Source: Streptomyces aquilus (GTDB lineage: Bacteria; Actinomycetota; Actinomycetes; Streptomycetales; Streptomycetaceae). From it: 64,000 bases of DNA. The notes under the pieces are model-generated. The model saw only the letters and a program-made list of their open reading frames with translations. It did not search any database and was not told the origin of the DNA. Below, in pieces: positions 53,074-60,824 of the stretch; positions within the stretch are counted from its first letter, which is position 1, and each line of letters begins with the position of its first letter. The DNA lies in contig NZ_CP034463.1 of the NCBI RefSeq assembly GCF_003955715.1, forward strand, positions 7,626,001-7,690,000. The letters run 5' to 3'. The position numbers were made by a program, and so were the translations under genes.

Positions 53074-53892
53074 GTGACCGACCCCCTCCACACCGAACTG
53101 CTCAAGCTCGCCCAGGAGGCGGCCCGCCGCGCCGGCGACCTCCTCCGGGACGGCCGCCCGGCCGACCTGGAGGTGGCGAGGACCAAGTCGAGCCCCATCG
53201 ACGTGGTCACGGAGATGGACATCGCGGCGGAGAAACTGATCACGGACCTGATCTCCGCGCACCGCCCGGACGACGGCTTCCTGGGCGAGGAGGGCGCCTC
53301 CAGTGAGGGCACGAGCGGCGTCCGCTGGGTGATCGACCCGCTCGACGGCACGGTCAACTACCTCTATGGCCTGCCCACTTGGGCGGTCTCCATCGCCGCC
53401 GAGGTGAACGGCGAGACGGCCGTCGGCGTGGTCGCGGCACCGATGCGGGGCGAGACGTACCACGCCGTCCGCGGCGAGGGCGCCTGGGCGACGGGCCCCA
53501 CGTGGTCCGGCGACCGCGCGCTGGCCTGCCGCCCCGCACCGCCTCTCGACCAGGCACTGGTCTCGACGGGCTTCAACTACGTCCTGGAGGTCCGCACCCA
53601 CCAGGCCGAGGTGGCCCAGCGCCTGATCCCCCTCCTCCGCGACATCCGGCGCAGCGGCTCGGCCGCCGTCGACCTCTGCGACGTGGCGGCGGGCCGCCTG
53701 GACGGCTACTACGAACGCGGCCTGCACCCCTGGGACCTCGCCGCGGGCGACCTGATCGCCCGAGAGGCGGGCGCCCTGACCGGTGGCCGCCCCGGAGAAC
53801 GCCCCGCACACCATCTGGCGATCGCCGCCACCCCGGGCGTCTTCGAGCCCCTCCAGCAGCTCCTGGAGGACTTCGGCGCCTGGCACGACTGA
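53074..53892 (+). CDS. Inositol monophosphatase family protein
   Basis: 272 residues from GTG 53074 (GAGGA upstream). Li+-sensitive phosphatase fold with metal sites: Glu in GEEG, DPLDGTVNY, and HPWDLAAGDLIAREAGA. Probably dephosphorylates inositol-1-phosphate, histidinol phosphate or a related substrate. Eight bases after hemH, so co-transcribed. A strong terminator follows. Confidence 0.92.
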   Translation: MTDPLHTELLKLAQEAARRAGDLLRDGRPADLEVARTKSSPIDVVTEMDIAAEKLITDLISAHRPDDGFLGEEGASSEGTSGVRWVIDPLDGTVNYLYGLPTWAVSIAAEVNGETAVGVVAAPMRGETYHAVRGEGAWATGPTWSGDRALACRPAPPLDQALVSTGFNYVLEVRTHQAEVAQRLIPLLRDIRRSGSAAVDLCDVAAGRLDGYYERGLHPWDLAAGDLIAREAGALTGGRPGERPAHHLAIAATPGVFEPLQQLLEDFGAWHD

Positions 53893-53914
53893 CGCCCTCG
53901 ACCGACAACGCAAC

Positions 53915-53947
53915 ACAACCCCCGGTGCTGGATTCACCGGGGGTTGT
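53915..53947. terminator. Terminator after the IMPase gene
   Basis: ACAACCCCCGGTG (53915-53927) pairs with CACCGGGGGTTGT (53935-53947) over a 7-base loop, 23 bases past the stop and before a convergent small gene. Confidence 0.93.
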
Positions 53948-53989
53948 CGCCGTGCTGCCGTGCTGTCGTGCCGAGGTGCTGGTCAGACG

Positions 53990-54154
53990 CTACGCGCCGA
54001 CCTCCACACCATGCTCGTAAGCCAGGCGGCGCAGGTCGTCGAGCTCGGCCTGTTCCACCTCGACGAGGAAGTCGTCGCCCTCGTCGCGAGCCCGCGTCAG
54101 GTCGGACTCGGTCGTCCTTATGCGCTGCAGAAGTCCTGCGGTGAATGCGTCCAT
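53990..54154 (-). CDS. Small helical protein (54 aa)
   Basis: 54 residues from ATG 54154: MDAFTAGLLQRIRTTESDLT, then ARDEGDDFLVEVEQAELDDL and RRLAYEHGVEVGA. It is a heptad-like amphipathic helix, acidic overall. G/C-ending codons and its position opposite the IMPase terminator support a real gene; such small helical proteins recur beside cutRS in streptomycetes as I recall. Function unknown. Confidence 0.7.
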   Translation of the reverse strand: MDAFTAGLLQRIRTTESDLTRARDEGDDFLVEVEQAELDDLRRLAYEHGVEVGA

Positions 54155-54580
54155 GCTGCGCCCCCTCGTCCTGGGTCGTGGGTCGGTGGCACGGGGGTGT
54201 GCCGTTCGGAAGGGACGATCACGCCTCGATGCAGATGCCCAGCGCTGCCCTGCTGGGCGGCGACGGCGCCGGACACCCACGCCCACTCTGCGGAAAGCGG
54301 ATTGCGCTGTACCGCATGGTGCTGCGGCACATGCAGAGCGTGATCGCGGGGTGTAAAGCCGTCCTCCCCCCGCTCCCTTCCACGGAAACCTCAACCGCAC
54401 GAGAAAATCTCGCATTCCCGGGCTTCATACCTGTCGTTCAGACGGTGCTCACCCGCCTTACAGCCGACTTATGGCCGAAAAGGGCAGGATGGAGGCCAAC
54501 ACACTCATCGACACCCCTGCCCGTGTGCCCGAGAAGCGCTACGCGAGTGGACACGGGTGGACACAGGAAGGACAAGCGAC
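54155..54580. other. Region upstream of cutR
   Basis: 426 bases between the small helical protein gene and cutR. A perfect inverted repeat CGAGA-AAA-TCTCG lies at 54400-54412, in an AT-richer patch, about 170 bases before cutR; it may be an operator. TTCAGA (54437) and TTACAG (54458) have no good promoter spacing. No RNA gene recognised. Confidence 0.35.
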
Positions 54581-55234
54581 GTGCGCGTACTCGTCGTCGA
54601 GGACGAGCAGCTGCTCGCCGATGCGGTGGCCACCGGACTGCGCCGGGAGGCCATGGCCGTCGACGTCGTGTACGACGGTGCGGCCGCCCTGGAGCGCATC
54701 GGCGTCAACGACTACGACGTGGTCGTCCTCGACCGCGACCTCCCCCTCGTCCACGGCGACGACGTCTGCCGCAAGATCGTCGAGCTCGGCATGCCCACGC
54801 GCGTGCTGATGCTCACCGCGTCCGGCGACGTCAGCGACCGGGTCGAGGGCCTGGAGATCGGCGCCGACGACTATCTGCCCAAGCCCTTCGCGTTCAGCGA
54901 GCTGACGGCACGCGTGCGTGCCCTCGGCCGCCGGACCAGCGTGCCGCTGCCGCCCGTCCTGGAGCGCGCCGGCATCAAGCTCGACCCGAACCGCCGCGAG
55001 GTCTTCCGCGACGGCAAGGAAGTCCAGCTCGCGCCGAAGGAGTTCGCCGTCCTGGAGGTGCTGATGCGCTCCGAGGGCGCCGTCGTCTCCGCGGAGCAGC
55101 TCCTGGAGAAGGCCTGGGACGAGAACACCGACCCGTTCACCAACGTCGTCCGGGTGACCGTCATGACCCTGCGCCGCAAGCTGGGCGAGCCGCCTGTCAT
55201 CGTCACCGTCCCCGGCTCGGGCTACCGGATCTGA
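54581..55234 (+). CDS. cutR: OmpR-type response regulator CutR
   Basis: 217 residues from GTG 54581 (VRVLVVEDEQLLADAVATGL), with AAGGA upstream. Receiver domain with phospho-Asp in VVVLDRDLPLVHGDD, Thr in LMLTASGD and Lys in YLPKPFAFSE; C-terminal winged helix (LAPKEFAVLEVLMRSEGAVV, VRVTVMTLRRKLGEPPVIVT). Length and sequence match the conserved Streptomyces CutR. It works with CutS, whose gene starts 8 bases downstream, in control of extracellular redox or secretion stress genes. Confidence 0.95.
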   Translation: MRVLVVEDEQLLADAVATGLRREAMAVDVVYDGAAALERIGVNDYDVVVLDRDLPLVHGDDVCRKIVELGMPTRVLMLTASGDVSDRVEGLEIGADDYLPKPFAFSELTARVRALGRRTSVPLPPVLERAGIKLDPNRREVFRDGKEVQLAPKEFAVLEVLMRSEGAVVSAEQLLEKAWDENTDPFTNVVRVTVMTLRRKLGEPPVIVTVPGSGYRI

Positions 55235-55242
55235 GCCGCACC

Positions 55243-56535
55243 GTGGCCACGACCCCCGCGCCTCCCCAGGCGCCCCCCAAGCCCACCTGGGACCCCCGCA
55301 GGCCGGAGCCCCCGTTCCCCTGGCTGCGTCCCACCATCCGCATAAGGCTGACCCTGCTGTACGGCGGGATGTTCCTGATCGCGGGCATCCTGCTGCTGTC
55401 GATCATCTACCTGCTGGCGGCGAACGCGCTGAACGTCGGCAGCGACCTCCCCTTCAAGGTCGTCACCGGCACGGTGTCCAGCGAGAGCTGCAACATCACC
55501 TCCACCCAGCTGCCGGCGCCCGACCTCAACCACGCCCTCAACGAGTGCGTCAACGAACAGCGTCAGCACGCCCTCGACAACCTCCTCAGCCGCTCCCTCC
55601 TCGCCCTGCTCGGTCTCGCGATCATCGCCTTCGCCTTCGGCTACGCGATGGCCGGCCGCGTCCTGTCCCCGCTGGGCCGGATCACCCGGACCGCCCGCGC
55701 GGTGGCGGGCTCGGACCTGTCGCGGCGGATCGAGCTGGACGGACCGGACGACGAGCTGAAGGAGCTGGCCGACACCTTCGACGACATGCTGGAGCGTCTC
55801 CAGCGGGCCTTCACGGCCCAGCAGCGCTTCGTCGGCAACGCCTCCCACGAACTCCGCACCCCCCTCGCCATCAACCGCACGCTGCTGGAGGTGCACCTGT
55901 CCGACCCGGGCGCGCCCGTGGAGCTCCAGCAGCTCGGCAAGACGCTGCTGGCCACCAACGAACGCAGCGAGCAGCTCGTGGAGGGCCTGCTGCTGCTCGC
56001 CCGCAGCGACAACCAGATCGTCGAGCGCAAGCCGGTGGACCTCGCCGAGGTCGCCGAGCAGGCCGTCGACCAGGTCCACGCCGAGGCCGAGGCCAAGGGC
56101 GTCGAGATCCGCGGCGAGCGGCTGTCCGCGGTCGTCCAGGGCAACGGCGTCCTGCTGGAGCGGATCGCGCTGAACCTCGTCCAGAACGCCGTGCGGTACA
56201 ACGTGCCGAATGAGGAGGCGCAGCGCGAAGCGCTTCCGAACAAGGGCGGTGGCGGGCGACGGGAGGGCGGCTGGGTCGAGGTCACCACCGAGGTCCAGCA
56301 CGGGCAGGCGGTGCTGGTCGTGTCGAACACCGGGCCGGTCGTGCCGGCGTACGAGATCGACAACCTCTTCGAGCCGTTCAAGCGGCTGCGGGGGGCCGAC
56401 CGGACCGGCAGCGACAAGGGTGTCGGGCTCGGTCTGTCGATCGTGCGGTCGGTCGCGCGGGCGCACGGCGGGCACATCTACGCACAGCCGCGAGAGGGAG
56501 GAGGACTCGTGATGCGGGTCACCCTCCCGATCTGA
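55243..56535 (+). CDS. cutS: Sensor histidine kinase CutS with two extracytoplasmic cysteines
   Basis: 430 residues from GTG 55243. TM1 about 36-60 and TM2 about 115-137 flank a short extracytoplasmic loop with Cys83 (SESCNIT) and Cys102 (LNECVNE), the pair thought to act as a disulfide-based redox sensor. HAMP about 138-190, phospho-acceptor His202 (GNASHELRTPLA), HATPase with N-box (NLVQNAVRYN) then GVGLGLSIVRS. An apparent insertion of about 20 residues (322-342, Glu/Gly/Arg rich) follows the N-box, before WVEVTTEV, where I recall no such segment in CutS of S. coelicolor. Confidence 0.94.
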   Translation: MATTPAPPQAPPKPTWDPRRPEPPFPWLRPTIRIRLTLLYGGMFLIAGILLLSIIYLLAANALNVGSDLPFKVVTGTVSSESCNITSTQLPAPDLNHALNECVNEQRQHALDNLLSRSLLALLGLAIIAFAFGYAMAGRVLSPLGRITRTARAVAGSDLSRRIELDGPDDELKELADTFDDMLERLQRAFTAQQRFVGNASHELRTPLAINRTLLEVHLSDPGAPVELQQLGKTLLATNERSEQLVEGLLLLARSDNQIVERKPVDLAEVAEQAVDQVHAEAEAKGVEIRGERLSAVVQGNGVLLERIALNLVQNAVRYNVPNEEAQREALPNKGGGGRREGGWVEVTTEVQHGQAVLVVSNTGPVVPAYEIDNLFEPFKRLRGADRTGSDKGVGLGLSIVRSVARAHGGHIYAQPREGGGLVMRVTLPI

Positions 56536-56607
56536 GACCATGTCGCCGACACACGGGGATGTTCGCTTTGCGCGGAATTTTCTGGGCACTCGTCGAGCTG
56601 ACCCGTG

Positions 56608-56621
56608 TGTGATCGATCACA
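56608..56621. promoter_or_regulatory. CRP-like palindrome
   Basis: TGTGATCGATCACA is a perfect 14-bp palindrome with the GTG-N6-CAC core reported for Streptomyces Crp sites. It lies about 120 bases upstream of the promoter candidate for the DUF4193 gene. Confidence 0.4.
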
Positions 56622-56731
56622 AGGGCGAATTTCCGGCCATCTACCGACAGTGATCAAGAATGCGGCCGGAAAGCCGGGAAAGTCCGGGTTTTCGGGGGCC
56701 TTGATCACGGGAAGTACACGGTGAGACGCCT

Positions 56732-56761
56732 TTGAAGTGCGGCATTCGGACCGTGTACGGT
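56732..56761 (+). promoter_or_regulatory. Promoter candidate for the DUF4193 gene
   Basis: TTGAAG (56732-56737) and TACGGT (56756-56761) with an 18-base spacer form a HrdB-type promoter. Confidence 0.5.
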
Positions 56762-56928
56762 CCCCATCGCCATCCCAGCCGATCACTCATGAGGAGTCCG
56801 GTTGGGTGTCGATTGAGTAACAGACCTTGATGTGAGGCAAAATCTCCGCCTCGGGTCGGGCACAAGTCCGGCCTCTCACGCGTTACGTGCGCTGGAGACA
56901 CCGCAGACACCCAGAGGGGGAGAGCGAC

Positions 56929-57225
56929 ATGGCAACGGATTACGACACCCCACGCAAGACCGACGACGACGTCGACTCGGACAGCCTTGAAGAGCTGAAG
57001 GCCAGGAGGAACGACAAGTCGACCTCCGCCGTGGACGTCGACGAGTTCGAGGCCGCGGAAGGCCTGGAGCTGCCCGGCGCGGACCTCTCGAACGAGGAGT
57101 TGGCCGTCCGGGTGCTGCCCAAGCAGCAGGACGAGTTCACCTGCATGAGCTGCTTCCTGGTGCACCACCGCAGCCAGCTGGCCCGCGAGAAGAACGGTCA
57201 GCCGATCTGCCGCGACTGCGACTGA
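56929..57225 (+). CDS. DUF4193-family zinc-binding protein
   Basis: 98 residues from ATG 56929 with AGAGGGGGAGAG upstream. Acidic N-terminal half, then TCMSCFLVHHRSQLAREKNG and CRDC: two CxxC pairs that would bind zinc. DUF4193 proteins are conserved in actinobacteria; the zinc ribbon and acidic region suggest contact with RNA polymerase or other nucleic-acid machinery, but no function is known to me. Followed 13 bases on by the next gene. Confidence 0.9.
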   Translation: MATDYDTPRKTDDDVDSDSLEELKARRNDKSTSAVDVDEFEAAEGLELPGADLSNEELAVRVLPKQQDEFTCMSCFLVHHRSQLAREKNGQPICRDCD

Positions 57226-57238
57226 GGACGGGTCGGCC

Positions 57239-58195
57239 GTGACTGGCTCGACCCCTCCCTGGAAGCGCCGCTCCCGCCAGGTGGGAGCGGACCAAGGGCC
57301 GTCCGACGGCCCTCTCGGCGCGCGTGACGACGAGCGTGGCTCATCCCGTACGGGACCTTCCGGTACGGGATCGGCCTCGCTCGAACCCGCGGCCGGCCGG
57401 AGTGACCTCCCGGCCTCCGCGGAGCAGTACCCCGCGCCCGTCGCCAAGCGGCGGGCCGCGGTCATCCGGGAAAAGGTCGGGGAAGGCGTCCGCAAGGGCG
57501 GCAGCCGCGCCAGGGCGGGCCTGGCGTACCTCGCCGACCGGATCATCGACATCGCCCCCAGAATCCCCGTACGCGACCTTCAGGCGCTGCGCAGGCAGTT
57601 CCCGGGTCTGACGCCCGAGCAACTCGCCGACAAGCTCGTGGCGGGCGCGGCGACGGCCACCGCGACGGTCGGTGCCGGTGTCGGCGCGGCGGCGATGCTG
57701 CCCGTACCGCCCGCGATGCCGACGGAACTGGCCGCGGAGATCACCGGAGTCGCGGCGATCGAGCTCAAACTGATCGCCGAGCTCCACGAGGTCTACGGCG
57801 TGCGGCCGCCCGGCACCCTCAAGGACCGCAGCACCGCCTACCTGAACTCCTGGTCGGGCGAGCGCGGCATCGACGTGACCAAGCCGTCGACGATCAACTC
57901 CGCCCTCAGCGGCCCGATGAAGAACCAGCTGCGGCAGCAGATCATGAAGCGCATGGTCCGGGACCTGCCGAACCTGATGCCGTTCATGGTCGGCGCGGCC
58001 GTGGGCGCGGTCATGAACCGCAGGGACACCAGAAAGCTGGCCGGACGCATCCGCGCGGACCTGCGCAAGATCCAGGTGCCCTGGGACGCGCTTCCCGAGC
58101 TCCCGCCGCTGGAGCCGCCCGCGGACCCCCTGACGGTCGGGGACGTCGCGAAGGAGCTCGGCCGCGGGCACGGCGACGGCCGCCGCGGCCGGTAA
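57239..58195 (+). CDS. Conserved actinobacterial protein of unknown function
   Basis: 318 residues from GTG 57239 (GAGGA upstream). The first 80 residues are hydrophilic and low complexity; then KVGEGVRKGGSRARAGLAYL, and a hydrophobic Ala/Gly block about 138-165 (VAGAATATATVGAGVGAAAM) that may be a membrane-associated segment, followed by ELAAEITGVAAIELKLIAEL and PFMVGAAVGAVMNRRDTRKL near the C-terminus. No recognisable catalytic motif. Probably co-transcribed with the DUF4193 gene. Confidence 0.82.
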   Translation: MTGSTPPWKRRSRQVGADQGPSDGPLGARDDERGSSRTGPSGTGSASLEPAAGRSDLPASAEQYPAPVAKRRAAVIREKVGEGVRKGGSRARAGLAYLADRIIDIAPRIPVRDLQALRRQFPGLTPEQLADKLVAGAATATATVGAGVGAAAMLPVPPAMPTELAAEITGVAAIELKLIAELHEVYGVRPPGTLKDRSTAYLNSWSGERGIDVTKPSTINSALSGPMKNQLRQQIMKRMVRDLPNLMPFMVGAAVGAVMNRRDTRKLAGRIRADLRKIQVPWDALPELPPLEPPADPLTVGDVAKELGRGHGDGRRGR

Positions 58196-58251
58196 GAGTT
58201 GCGTGAGATTCGAGCGGCCGCGCCCGTCGGGTGACGACTGGCGCGAATGTT

Positions 58252-58713
58252 CTACGCGGCTTCCCGCGCCTGCCTGATCGCCTCCGCCAGCCGCTCCGGC
58301 TCACGCGTCGACAGGTACAGGTACGGCGTCGGGTCCTCGGGATCGGTGACGATCACACGCAGCGCCGTCGGGATGTAGGCGCGCAGCAGCAGGAAGGCGC
58401 GGGTGTCGGCCTTGTACGTGCGCCAGGCGCGCGCCTCCTCCGCGTCCAGGATCTCCGTCTCACCGAGGGCCGTGACCGGGATCTTCGCCTCTCCGGCGAT
58501 CAGCGAGTCGCCCACGATCCGGATGCGCTGCGAGCCGTAGGAGCTGGCGAGGACCGCCGCCGCCGCGGTGCCGCCGACCAGGCCGCCGAGCAGCGGCAGG
58601 GTGCCGAACGGCAGCAGGATGAGGGCGAAGGAGACCCCCACCAGGAACGAGATCAGCCACCACGAGCGGGGCGCGGTGAGGCGTTCTTCGTACGGGGTCG
58701 CGGAGAGCTGCAT
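58252..58713 (-). CDS. DUF3093-domain membrane protein
   Basis: 153 residues from ATG 58713. Two adjacent hydrophobic segments near the N-terminus (SWWLISFLVGVSFALILLPF; GGLVGGTAAAAVLASSYG) are followed by a soluble beta-rich part (IRIVGDSLIAGEAKIPVTAL, YLYLSTREPERLAEAIRQAR). DUF3093 proteins are actinobacterial; the function is unknown. It is divergent from the thioesterase gene with a 58-base gap. Confidence 0.9.
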   Translation of the reverse strand: MQLSATPYEERLTAPRSWWLISFLVGVSFALILLPFGTLPLLGGLVGGTAAAAVLASSYGSQRIRIVGDSLIAGEAKIPVTALGETEILDAEEARAWRTYKADTRAFLLLRAYIPTALRVIVTDPEDPTPYLYLSTREPERLAEAIRQAREAA

Positions 58714-58771
58714 GAATCCAAGCTTGGCACGGTGTTAGTAAGACGCCGACGCGCGGGTAAGGTCTGCGGCT

Positions 58772-59356
58772 GTGAGTGGTACTTCCGCAGCTCTTCAGCC
58801 TCCGGCCGACGCCGCGCCGCCGGTGCGTCATCCCGACGCGCCCGCGCCCGGTGAGCTGCTCGGCGCGCACTACGGCGAGTGCTTCGGCTGCGGTGGCGCA
58901 CAGCCCCACGGGCTGCATCTGGCGGCCCGCGCGGGCGAGGGGGTCTCGGTCACCGCCGAGTTCACCGTCCGCCCCGCCCACCAGGGCGCCCCCGGTCTCG
59001 CGCACGGCGGGGTGCTGGCGACCGCCCTCGACGAGACGCTCGGTTCGCTGAACTGGCTGCTGCGCACGATCGCGGTGACCGGACGCCTGGAGACCGACTT
59101 CGCGCGGCCCGTCCCCGTGGGCACGGTGCTGTACCTGGAGGCCCGTGTCACCGCCGTCGCCGGGCGCAAGATCTACTCGACCGCGACCGGACGGATCGGC
59201 GGCCCCGAGGGCCCCGTCGCCGTCCGCGCGGACGCGCTCTTCGTCGAGGTGAAGGTCGACCACTTCATCGACAACGGCCGCCCGGAGGAGATCCGGGCCG
59301 CCATGAACGACCCGGACCAGGTCCGGCGTGCCCGTGCCTTCGAGGTGAACCCGTGA
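58772..59356 (+). CDS. Hotdog-fold thioesterase (PaaI-like)
   Basis: 194 residues from GTG 58772. TAAGGT at 58758-58763 is a good -10 element placed so that the transcript would begin at the GTG (leaderless). The hotdog core has FGCGGAQPHGLHLAARAGEG, HQGAPGLAHGGVLATALDET (the HGG-x-x-x-x-x-DE/D acyl-CoA thioesterase signature) and VPVGTVLYLEARVT. It should hydrolyse an acyl-CoA. It overlaps dut by four bases. Confidence 0.88.
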   Translation: MSGTSAALQPPADAAPPVRHPDAPAPGELLGAHYGECFGCGGAQPHGLHLAARAGEGVSVTAEFTVRPAHQGAPGLAHGGVLATALDETLGSLNWLLRTIAVTGRLETDFARPVPVGTVLYLEARVTAVAGRKIYSTATGRIGGPEGPVAVRADALFVEVKVDHFIDNGRPEEIRAAMNDPDQVRRARAFEVNP

Positions 59357-59904
59357 GCCGTGAACCCGTGAACGTGCTGATCCGGCGCGTCGACCCCGAC
59401 GTACCGCTTCCGTCGTACGCGCACCCCGGCGACGCGGGAGCCGATCTGCGCACCACCGAGAGCTGTGAACTGAAGCCCGGCGAGCGGGCCGTGCTGCCCA
59501 CCGGGGTGTCTGTCGCGCTGCCGGAGGGGTACGCGGCCTTCGTGCACCCCCGATCCGGTCTCGCCGCCCGCTGCGGTGTCGCTCTCGTGAATGCCCCGGG
59601 GACGGTGGATGCCGGGTACCGTGGGGAGATCAAGGTGATCGTGGTGAATCTCGACCCGCGCGAGGCGGTGCGGTTCGAGCGCTTCGACCGGATCGCCCAA
59701 CTGGTCGTCCAGCAGGTCGAGCGGGTCAGCTTCCAGGAGGTCGCGGAGCTGCCCGACTCGGTGCGGGCCGAAGGGGGCTTCGGGTCCACCGGAGGCCATG
59801 CCGCGGTGGCCGGTACGAACAGCACAAGCGGTCAGGCCGCCGTCGGCGGCGCAACGGGTGGGAATCGATACGCTTCGGTCGTATCCGACCGGGAAGGACA
59901 GTGA
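59353..59904 (+). CDS. dut: dUTP diphosphatase
   Basis: 183 residues from GTG 59353, overlapping the thioesterase stop (GTGA). All five dUTPase motifs appear: DAGADLRT, PRSGLAA, GTVDAGYRGEIKV with the catalytic Asp, RIAQLVVQ and EGGFGSTGGHAA with the C-terminal Phe; a 30-residue Gly/Ala/Ser-rich tail follows that is longer than in E. coli. It removes dUTP and supplies dUMP. Confidence 0.95.
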   Translation: MSREPVNVLIRRVDPDVPLPSYAHPGDAGADLRTTESCELKPGERAVLPTGVSVALPEGYAAFVHPRSGLAARCGVALVNAPGTVDAGYRGEIKVIVVNLDPREAVRFERFDRIAQLVVQQVERVSFQEVAELPDSVRAEGGFGSTGGHAAVAGTNSTSGQAAVGGATGGNRYASVVSDREGQ

Positions 59905-59905
59905 C

Positions 59906-60667
59906 GTGTTCGGACGTCGCAAGAAGAAGGATGCCGCCGAGGGCGCGGCCGGCGAGGCCGAGCAGGTCGTCGACAGTGTCGACACTGAGGCGGACGACGA
60001 GGGCGAGCGCGAGCGCGTGAGGCTCGAGCCCGAGCCGCGGCCCGACGGGCCCTGGGACGACTCCGAGGTGCGTGAGCCCGGCGAGGGCCGCGTGGACCTC
60101 GGCGGTCTGTTCGTGCCCGGTGTGGACGGCATGGAGCTGCGGGTCGAGGTCGCGGGCGACGCGATCGTCGCGGCGACCGTCGTGCTGCGCGACAGCGCCA
60201 TCCAGTTGCAGGCCTTCGCCGCGCCCAAGCGCGAGGGCATCTGGGGCGAGGTGCGCGAGGAGATCGCCACCGGCATCACCCAGCAGGGCGGCATCGTCGA
60301 CGAGGTCGAGGGTCCGCTGGGCTGGGAGCTGCGCGCGCAGGTGCCGGTGCAGCTGCCGGACGGCACGGGCGGTTTCCAGGTCGTGCGGTTCGTCGGTGTG
60401 GACGGTCCGCGCTGGTTCCTGCGCGGTGTGATCTCGGGTCAGGGCGCGGTGCAGCCGCAGGCGGCCGGTCTGCTGGAGCAGATCTTCCGGGACACGGTCG
60501 TGGTCCGCGGCGAGGGCCCGATGGCGCCCCGCGACCCGATCGTCCTGAAGCTGCCGAACGACGCCCAGATGGTCCCCGAGGGCGTCCAGCAGCAGGAGGA
60601 GGGCTCCCGCTTCTCCGGCGGCATGGGCCAGTTGCAGCGCGGCCCGGAGATCACCGAGGTCCGCTAG
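59906..60667 (+). CDS. DUF3710-family protein
   Basis: 253 residues from GTG 59906 (VFGRRKKKDAA, GGGAAGGA upstream), one base after the dut stop. A charged N-terminus (EAEQVVDSVDTEADDEGERE) precedes the DUF3710 domain (GVDGMELRVEVAGDAIVAAT, QGGIVDEVEGPLGWELRAQV, FVGVDGPRWFLRGVISGQGA, DPIVLKLPNDAQMVPEG). Unknown function; conserved next to dut in actinobacteria. A strong terminator ends the three-gene unit. Confidence 0.9.
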   Translation: MFGRRKKKDAAEGAAGEAEQVVDSVDTEADDEGERERVRLEPEPRPDGPWDDSEVREPGEGRVDLGGLFVPGVDGMELRVEVAGDAIVAATVVLRDSAIQLQAFAAPKREGIWGEVREEIATGITQQGGIVDEVEGPLGWELRAQVPVQLPDGTGGFQVVRFVGVDGPRWFLRGVISGQGAVQPQAAGLLEQIFRDTVVVRGEGPMAPRDPIVLKLPNDAQMVPEGVQQQEEGSRFSGGMGQLQRGPEITEVR

Positions 60668-60674
60668 CCAGACG

Positions 60675-60717
60675 TACGAGAGGGCCGCACCCCGTCACGG
60701 GGTGCGGCCCTCTCGTA
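60675..60717. terminator. Terminator after DUF3710
   Basis: A 21-bp perfect inverted repeat (60675-60695 with 60697-60717) with a single unpaired base, eight bases past the stop. Confidence 0.92.
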
Positions 60718-60824
60718 TGCGCGGACTCTTGACGGCGCATTGGTCTGTACCTACCGTCTCGGCCCAACGCGTCTGTTCATAAAGGCGCTTCACGTTCACA
60801 TACGAGAACGGAAGGCCCCCACCC

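Larger units (their letters stand above)
56536..56928. other. Gap between cutS and the DUF4193 gene
   Basis: 393 bases, AT-richer than its surroundings. It contains the palindrome at 56608-56621 and the promoter candidate at 56732-56761 (separate entries), leaving a leader of about 160 bases to the DUF4193 start. No hairpin terminator is seen after cutS. Confidence 0.5.
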
